A stretch of DNA of 64,000 nucleotides from Burkholderiaceae bacterium (GTDB lineage: Bacteria; Pseudomonadota; Gammaproteobacteria; Burkholderiales; Burkholderiaceae_C). The notes under the pieces were generated by a model. It was not told the DNA's origin and ran no database searches. It worked only from the letters and a program-made list of their open reading frames with translations. Positions within the stretch are counted from its first letter, which is position 1. Every line of letters starts with the position of its first letter. The position numbers were made by a program, and so were the translations under genes. Shown piece after piece: positions 59,163 to 64,000 of the stretch. The stretch is taken from positions 246,137 through 310,136 of the forward strand of contig JACKLM010000006.1 of the NCBI GenBank assembly GCA_024235895.1, given 5' to 3'.

Positions 59163-59281
59163 AAACTGCACGGAGTCGGTGATCCATCACGCCAGACGGC
59201 GCGGGCGAGACCCTTTCGGGACGCCCGACCCGGGCGCGTGCGGAATCCCGCGGGTTCCAACCAACCTACGTGAGGTCGTCC

Positions 59282-60316
59282 ATGAAAGTGCGTTTCCCCT
59301 CGCTGGCAGTCGCTGCCGCGGCCGCGACCGTGGCCTTCAGCGCCCCCGCCGTCGCCCGCGACACCATCCAGATCGCGGGTTCGTCGACCGTGCTGCCCTT
59401 CGCGTCGATCGTGGCCGAGGAGTTCGGCCGCTCCTTCAGCCAGTTCAAGGTGCCTGTGGTCGGCTCGGGCGGATCGTCCGGCGGACTGCGCCAGTTCTGC
59501 CAGGGCGTCGGCGCCAACACGATCGACATCGCGAACTCGTCCCGCCCGATCAAGAAGTCGGAGATCGAGGCCTGCGCCAAGAATGGCGTGACCAAGATCG
59601 TCGAGGTCAAGTTCGGGTTCGACGGCATCGTCTTCGCATCGCGCAGCGACAGCGGCAAGTTCGCGCTCGAGCCGCGCCACGTGTTCCTGGCCCAGGCCAA
59701 GGAGGTGCCGCAGGGCGGCAAGATGGTCGCCAACCCCTACACCAAGTGGTCCCAGATCGACGGCAAGCTGCCTGACCAGGAGATCGTGCTGGTGATCCCG
59801 GGATCGAATCACGGCACGCGCGAGGTCTACGAGGAGAAGACGGTCATCCCGGGCTGCGAGACCTTCGACGAGGTCAAGGCGATGGTGAAGGCCGACAAGA
59901 AGAAGGCGGAGGGCTTTTGCAAGGCCATGCGCACCGACGGCCGCGTGATCGAGGTGGCCGGTGACTACACCGAGACCCTGGCGCGCCTGGATGCCCAGAA
60001 GACCGCGGTCGGCGTCTTCGGTCTGAGCTTCTACGACCAGAACCGCGACCGTCTCCAGGTGGCGACGATGAGCGGCGTCATGCCGAGCCTGGAGACGATC
60101 GAGTCGGGCCAGTATCCGGTGTCGCGCCCGCTTTTCTTCTACATCAAGGACGCCCACATCGGTGTGATCCCTGGCCTGCTCGAGTACGCCCAGTACTTCC
60201 TGTCGGCCCAGGTCTCCGGCATGGGAAGCCCGCTGGAGAAGGCCGGCCTGATCCCGCTCAACAACAAGGAGCGCGCGGAGATCGTCGGCCGGGTGAAGGC
60301 GCGCGCCAGCCTGTGA
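59282..60316 (+). CDS. pstS: Phosphate ABC transporter substrate-binding protein
   Basis: A 344-residue periplasmic phosphate-binding protein. A signal peptide (MKVRFPSLAVAAAAATVAFS, cleavage near APAVARD) is followed by the phosphate site motifs AGSSTVLPFASIVAEEFG and VVGSGGSSGGLRQFCQGVGA, then SSRPIKKSEI. GAGGT lies 7-11 bases before the ATG at 59282. It is the first gene of the pst operon, downstream of a Pho-box run. Confidence 0.95.
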   Translation: MKVRFPSLAVAAAAATVAFSAPAVARDTIQIAGSSTVLPFASIVAEEFGRSFSQFKVPVVGSGGSSGGLRQFCQGVGANTIDIANSSRPIKKSEIEACAKNGVTKIVEVKFGFDGIVFASRSDSGKFALEPRHVFLAQAKEVPQGGKMVANPYTKWSQIDGKLPDQEIVLVIPGSNHGTREVYEEKTVIPGCETFDEVKAMVKADKKKAEGFCKAMRTDGRVIEVAGDYTETLARLDAQKTAVGVFGLSFYDQNRDRLQVATMSGVMPSLETIESGQYPVSRPLFFYIKDAHIGVIPGLLEYAQYFLSAQVSGMGSPLEKAGLIPLNNKERAEIVGRVKARASL

Positions 60317-60403
60317 CGCCGAGCCGTCCATGACCGGCGACAGGGCAGGGCCGCGAGGTCCTGCCCTCGTCGCGTTGCCGAATCGATCCGAAGCGCCGCC
60401 CTC

Positions 60404-61783
60404 ATGAACAGTCTGTCGGTCGCCATCGTGCTGCTGGTGCTGGTGGCGCTGGCCTATCAGATCGGCCTCGTGCGCAGCCGGCGCATCGCGGGCGGCGCCC
60501 CCCAGCAGCGCCTGCACTCACGCCCGGGCTACCATGGGCTGCTCGCGGTGCTGCGCGCCGCATTGCCTGCCGCGTTCGTCTACGTCCTGTGGCGTCTGGC
60601 GGGCGGGCCGATGATCGACGGCATGGTGCTGGGCAGCCTGCCGCCCGAGCACCTGCCGGCGGACGACTTCCAGCGCCATGCGCTGCTGCAGCGCATCGCC
60701 AACCTCGCCTCGGGCTTCGGCCTCATGGGCGAGGCCCAGCCCTTCGAGCAGGCCGCCGCCGCGACCATGGCGCGCCTGCAGGGCACGGGCCAGGTCATCG
60801 TCGCCGCCGCGATGGCCACCGCGGCCGCCGCCGGGCTGGCCTGGACCTGGCGCACGACGACCCCGGCCACCCGGGCCCGCAACGAGGTCGAGCGTGCCGT
60901 GCAGGTGGCCCTCATCGTCTGCTCGACGGTGGCCATCCTGACCACGGTCGGCATCGTGCTATCGATGCTGGGCGAGGCGATCCGCTTCTTCCAGTTCATC
61001 AGACCGGCGGACTTCTTCTTCGGCACGGTCTGGAACCCGCGCTTCGAGACCGTCGGCGCCGAAGGCCAGAGCGGCTTCGGCATGCTGCCGTTGATGGCCG
61101 GCACCTTGATGATCGCGGCGATCGCGATGCTGGTGGCGGTGCCGCTGGGGCTGATGACGGCGATCTACCTGGCCGAATATGCGTCGCACGCCACGCGCGC
61201 CTGGGCCAAGCCGGTGATCGAGGTGCTGGCAGGCATCCCGACCATCGTCTACGGGTTCTTTGCGCTCGTCACCGTGGGGCCCTTCCTGACGGCGGTGGGC
61301 GCGATGCTCGGCCTGCAGATCCGCGCCACCTCGGCGCTGACGGCCGGCATCGTGATGGGGATCATGATCATCCCCTTCATCTCGTCGCTGTCGGACGACA
61401 TCATCACCCAGGTGCCCAAGGCGATGCGCGACGGCTCGCTGGCGCTGGGCGGCACGCGCTCGGAGACGGTGGTCAAGGTCATCCTGCCGGCAGCGTTGCC
61501 CGGCATCGTGGGGGCGATCCTGCTGGCCGTCAGCCGTGCGATCGGCGAGACAATGATCGTCGTGCTGGCGGCTGGCAACGCCCCGGTGCTCACCGGCAAT
61601 CCTTTCGAGGCCGTCTCCACGGTCACCGTGTCCATCGTCAACCAACTCACCGGCGACCAGGACTTCGCGAGCGCGCAGTCGCTGGTCGCGTTCGCGCTGG
61701 GCCTGACCCTGTTCGTGATGACGCTGGTGCTGAACGTCGTGGCCCTGGTCGTGGTCCGCAAGTACCGGGAACAGTATGAGTGA
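60404..61783 (+). CDS. pstC: Phosphate ABC transporter permease PstC
   Basis: A 459-residue inner-membrane permease. The N-terminal 200 residues (with helices near 5-22, 45-60 and 130-150) are an extension relative to the E. coli protein (about 320 residues). The MetI-type core follows from about 230, with VLAGIPTIVYGFFALVTVGP, the permease loop LALGGTRSETVVKVILPAAL and AIGETMIVVLAAGNAP. It overlaps pstA by 8 bases. Confidence 0.94.
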   Translation: MNSLSVAIVLLVLVALAYQIGLVRSRRIAGGAPQQRLHSRPGYHGLLAVLRAALPAAFVYVLWRLAGGPMIDGMVLGSLPPEHLPADDFQRHALLQRIANLASGFGLMGEAQPFEQAAAATMARLQGTGQVIVAAAMATAAAAGLAWTWRTTTPATRARNEVERAVQVALIVCSTVAILTTVGIVLSMLGEAIRFFQFIRPADFFFGTVWNPRFETVGAEGQSGFGMLPLMAGTLMIAAIAMLVAVPLGLMTAIYLAEYASHATRAWAKPVIEVLAGIPTIVYGFFALVTVGPFLTAVGAMLGLQIRATSALTAGIVMGIMIIPFISSLSDDIITQVPKAMRDGSLALGGTRSETVVKVILPAALPGIVGAILLAVSRAIGETMIVVLAAGNAPVLTGNPFEAVSTVTVSIVNQLTGDQDFASAQSLVAFALGLTLFVMTLVLNVVALVVVRKYREQYE

Positions 61784-63140
61784 GGCTCTCACCCCCCCGC
61801 GGACCTCCGCCTACTCGGCCGTCCAGCAGCGCGTCGTCCGGTCGCTGGGCAAGCGCAAGCGGACAGAGGTGCGCTTCCGGCTCATCGGCATGGCTGCGGT
61901 GGCGGCGTCGCTGGCGCTGGTGGCGCTGCTGTTCGTCACGATCCTGGGCAAGGGCTTCCCGGCGTTCTGGCAGGCGACCTTCGTGATGGACGTCGAGTTC
62001 TCGCCCGAGGTCGTGACCATCGTGCCCAAGCCCGTGGCCGAGCCCGGCGAGACCCCGGCGGCCTATCAGCAGCGGCTCCAGGCCTGGCAGACCGAGCTGG
62101 GCTTCGTCGACTTCAACCAGCTGATCCTGAACGCGCTCGCCAAGGTGCTGCCGGAGACCGCGGACTACCCGCGCGACGCACTGCGCCTGGTCACCAGCGG
62201 CGAGCGCTTCGCGCTGCGGGATCTCGTCGAGGCCGACCCGTCCATCGTCGGCAAGACGCTGCGGCTGCCCCTGCTGGCCGACGCCAACGTCGACGTCTGG
62301 CTCAAGGGCAACATCGACCGCAGCCTGCCCGACGCCCAGCAGCAGATCAGCGCCCGCACCCGCGCCTGGGCCGACCAGCTCTACGCCCAGGGCGTGATCC
62401 AGAACAAGTTCAGCACCGCGATCTTCATGAACGTGGACTCGCGCAGCTCGCTGGCCTCGGCCGGCTTGGCCGGTGCCTTCATGGGCTCGCTGATGATGAT
62501 GATCATCGTCATCCTGCTGGCGGTGCCGATCGGCGTCGCCTCGGCGATCTACCTCGAGGAATTCGCCCCGCAGAACAAGCTGACCGACCTGATCGAGGTC
62601 AACATCAACAACCTGGCGGCGGTGCCGTCCATCGTGTTCGGCCTGCTGGGCGCGGCGGTGTTCATCCTGTGGATGAAGCTGCCGCTGTCGGCGCCGATCG
62701 TCGGTGGCCTGGTGCTGACGCTGATGACGCTGCCCACCGTCATCATCGCCACGCGCGCCACGCTCAAGGCCATCCCGCCGTCGATCCGCGAGGCGGCGCT
62801 GGGTGTGGGCGCGTCCAAGGTGCAGGCGATCACCGACCACGTCCTGCCGCTGGCGCTGCCGGGCATCCTGACCGCCACCATCCTCGGCGTGGCGCAGGCG
62901 CTGGGCGAGACGGCACCGCTGTTGTTGATCGGGATGAGCGCCTTCGTGGCCAGCGTGCCGGCGACTGCGTTCGACCAGTCGACGGCGCTGCCGGTGCAGA
63001 TCTTCCTGTGGCAGGGCAACGAACTGCGCAACTTCTTCGAGGCGCGCACGTCGGCGGCGATCATCGTGCTGCTGGCGCTGCTGCTGTCGCTCAACTCGCT
63101 GGCCATCTGGCTGCGCAGACGTTTCGAGGTGAGGTGGTGA
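61776..63140 (+). CDS. pstA: Phosphate ABC transporter permease PstA
   Basis: A 454-residue inner-membrane permease, longer than the usual 280-300. A helix near residues 28-55 is followed by a periplasmic region (about 60-215) like the DUF3333 extension of long PstA proteins. The core has INNLAAVPSIVFGLLGAAVF, EAALGVGASKVQAITDHVLP and ALGETAPLLLIG. It starts within pstC and overlaps pstB by 1 base (TGATG). Confidence 0.93.
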   Translation: MSEALTPPRTSAYSAVQQRVVRSLGKRKRTEVRFRLIGMAAVAASLALVALLFVTILGKGFPAFWQATFVMDVEFSPEVVTIVPKPVAEPGETPAAYQQRLQAWQTELGFVDFNQLILNALAKVLPETADYPRDALRLVTSGERFALRDLVEADPSIVGKTLRLPLLADANVDVWLKGNIDRSLPDAQQQISARTRAWADQLYAQGVIQNKFSTAIFMNVDSRSSLASAGLAGAFMGSLMMMIIVILLAVPIGVASAIYLEEFAPQNKLTDLIEVNINNLAAVPSIVFGLLGAAVFILWMKLPLSAPIVGGLVLTLMTLPTVIIATRATLKAIPPSIREAALGVGASKVQAITDHVLPLALPGILTATILGVAQALGETAPLLLIGMSAFVASVPATAFDQSTALPVQIFLWQGNELRNFFEARTSAAIIVLLALLLSLNSLAIWLRRRFEVRW

Positions 63141-63985
63141 TGAGTACAGTCGGGGCCGCGGCGACGACGGCAGGGACCATGCAGGCAGTCATTCCTTCGG
63201 TGCGCAGCGAGGCGGCGGCCTCGGCAGGCAGCGTGAAGATCAAGGCCGAGGAGGTGCGCGTCTTCTATGGCACGAACGAGGCGCTGCACGGCGTGACGAT
63301 GGACATCCTGAGCAACGAGGTGATCGCCTTCATCGGCCCCTCGGGTTGCGGCAAGTCCACGTTCCTGCGTTGCTTCAACCGCATGAACGATACCGTGCCG
63401 TCGGCCAGGGTCACCGGGCGCATCACGCTGGACGGGCGCGACATCTACGAGCCGGGCCTGGACGTGGTGCTGCTGCGTGCGCAGGTGGGCATGGTGTTCC
63501 AGAAACCCAACCCGTTCCCGAAGTCCATCTTCGAGAATGTCGCCTACGGGCCTCGCCTGCACGGCCTGGCCAGCAATCGCAGCGAGCTCGGGCATATCGT
63601 CGAGACGAGCCTGCGCAAGGCAGGACTGTGGGACGAGGTCAAGGACCGGCTCGACGCTCCGGGCACGGGCCTGTCCGGGGGGCAGCAGCAGCGGCTGTGC
63701 ATCGCGCGCGCGATCGCGGTCAGCCCCGACGTGATCCTGATGGACGAACCCTGCTCGGCGCTGGACCCGATTGCCACCGGCATCATAGAGGACCTGATCA
63801 CCGAGCTCAAGCGCAACTTCACGATCGTCATCGTCACGCACAACATGCAGCAGGCCGGCCGCGTCGCCGATCGCACCGCGTTCTTCCATCTCGGTAATCT
63901 CATCGAGCTCGGGCCCACGACGCAGATCTTCATGAATCCCAAGGAGCGCCGGACCGAGGATTACGTGACCGGCCGCTACGGTTGA
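63140..63985 (+). CDS. pstB: Phosphate ABC transporter ATPase PstB
   Basis: A 281-residue ATP-binding subunit. Walker A GPSGCGKST, Q-loop VGMVFQKPNPFPKSI, signature LSGGQQQRLCIARAIA, Walker B VILMDEPCSALDPIATG and the H-loop VTHNMQQAGR are complete. The first 30 residues are a variable extension. The ATG at 63140 overlaps the pstA stop. The operon likely continues past the window (phoU). Confidence 0.96.
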   Translation: MSTVGAAATTAGTMQAVIPSVRSEAAASAGSVKIKAEEVRVFYGTNEALHGVTMDILSNEVIAFIGPSGCGKSTFLRCFNRMNDTVPSARVTGRITLDGRDIYEPGLDVVLLRAQVGMVFQKPNPFPKSIFENVAYGPRLHGLASNRSELGHIVETSLRKAGLWDEVKDRLDAPGTGLSGGQQQRLCIARAIAVSPDVILMDEPCSALDPIATGIIEDLITELKRNFTIVIVTHNMQQAGRVADRTAFFHLGNLIELGPTTQIFMNPKERRTEDYVTGRYG

Positions 63986-64000
63986 TGCGGCGGCAACCGG

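Overview
The window is very GC-rich and reads as a chromosomal segment of a Burkholderiales beta-proteobacterium, probably of the Rubrivivax/Leptothrix/Sphaerotilus side. The grounds are the gene order carA-carB-greA-DUF4149-yhbY/rlmE-ftsH-folP-glmM followed by a pst operon, a PEP-CTERM protein, a split imuA-imuB/dnaE2 SOS cassette and GC-dominated third codon positions. No rRNA, transposase, integrase or CRISPR array was seen; one tRNA is present.

Layout. 1-9.3 kb is mixed housekeeping: the end of a saccharopine dehydrogenase, a PEP-CTERM protein, a LuxR-type regulator, a small lipoprotein, a calcium-type P-ATPase, a DUF457 membrane protein and a PAS-GGDEF diguanylate cyclase. At 9.3-9.7 kb lie two abutting gene remnants: a murU-like 5' end broken by a 17-bp tandem duplication and a frameshift, and a second, broken 5' end of the DUF457 gene.

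9.8-28.2 kb is an accessory, defence-rich block, entirely on the minus strand and ending beside tRNA-Ala(CGC). It holds an HNH-like protein of unknown role, a complete type I Wadjet operon (jetA-jetB-jetC-jetD), a DinJ/YafQ module, an SNF2 helicase with a SWIM zinc-finger partner, a three-gene Doc operon, a Phd/ParE module, a Fic protein, and a primase-helicase of the TOTE type whose helicase half looks damaged, with a small partner gene. Several of these genes carry clear palindromic operators.

28.7-34.4 kb is a peroxide-defence cluster: rubrerythrin, a CCG-type iron-sulfur protein and DUF3501, then ahpC-ahpF and a glutaredoxin-fold protein with no cysteine. 34.5-38.8 kb carries hydrolases, rarD, a VapBC module with a perfect operator palindrome, and a YchJ-family gene. 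38.8-46.2 kb is the SOS mutagenesis set: imuA-imuB and dnaE2 each have a LexA box with the same 18-bp core, separated by yjbQ and an unknown gene.

46.3-64 kb is core: a RidA-family protein, a BI-1 membrane protein, carAB (pyrimidine/arginine precursor), greA, DUF4149, yhbY, rlmE, ftsH, folP, glmM, and the phosphate-uptake operon pstSCAB behind a run of Pho-box repeats. Most starts were set by Shine-Dalgarno placement and family N-termini; several genes start at GTG or TTG (P-ATPase, jetD, vapC, imuA, carA, ftsH).
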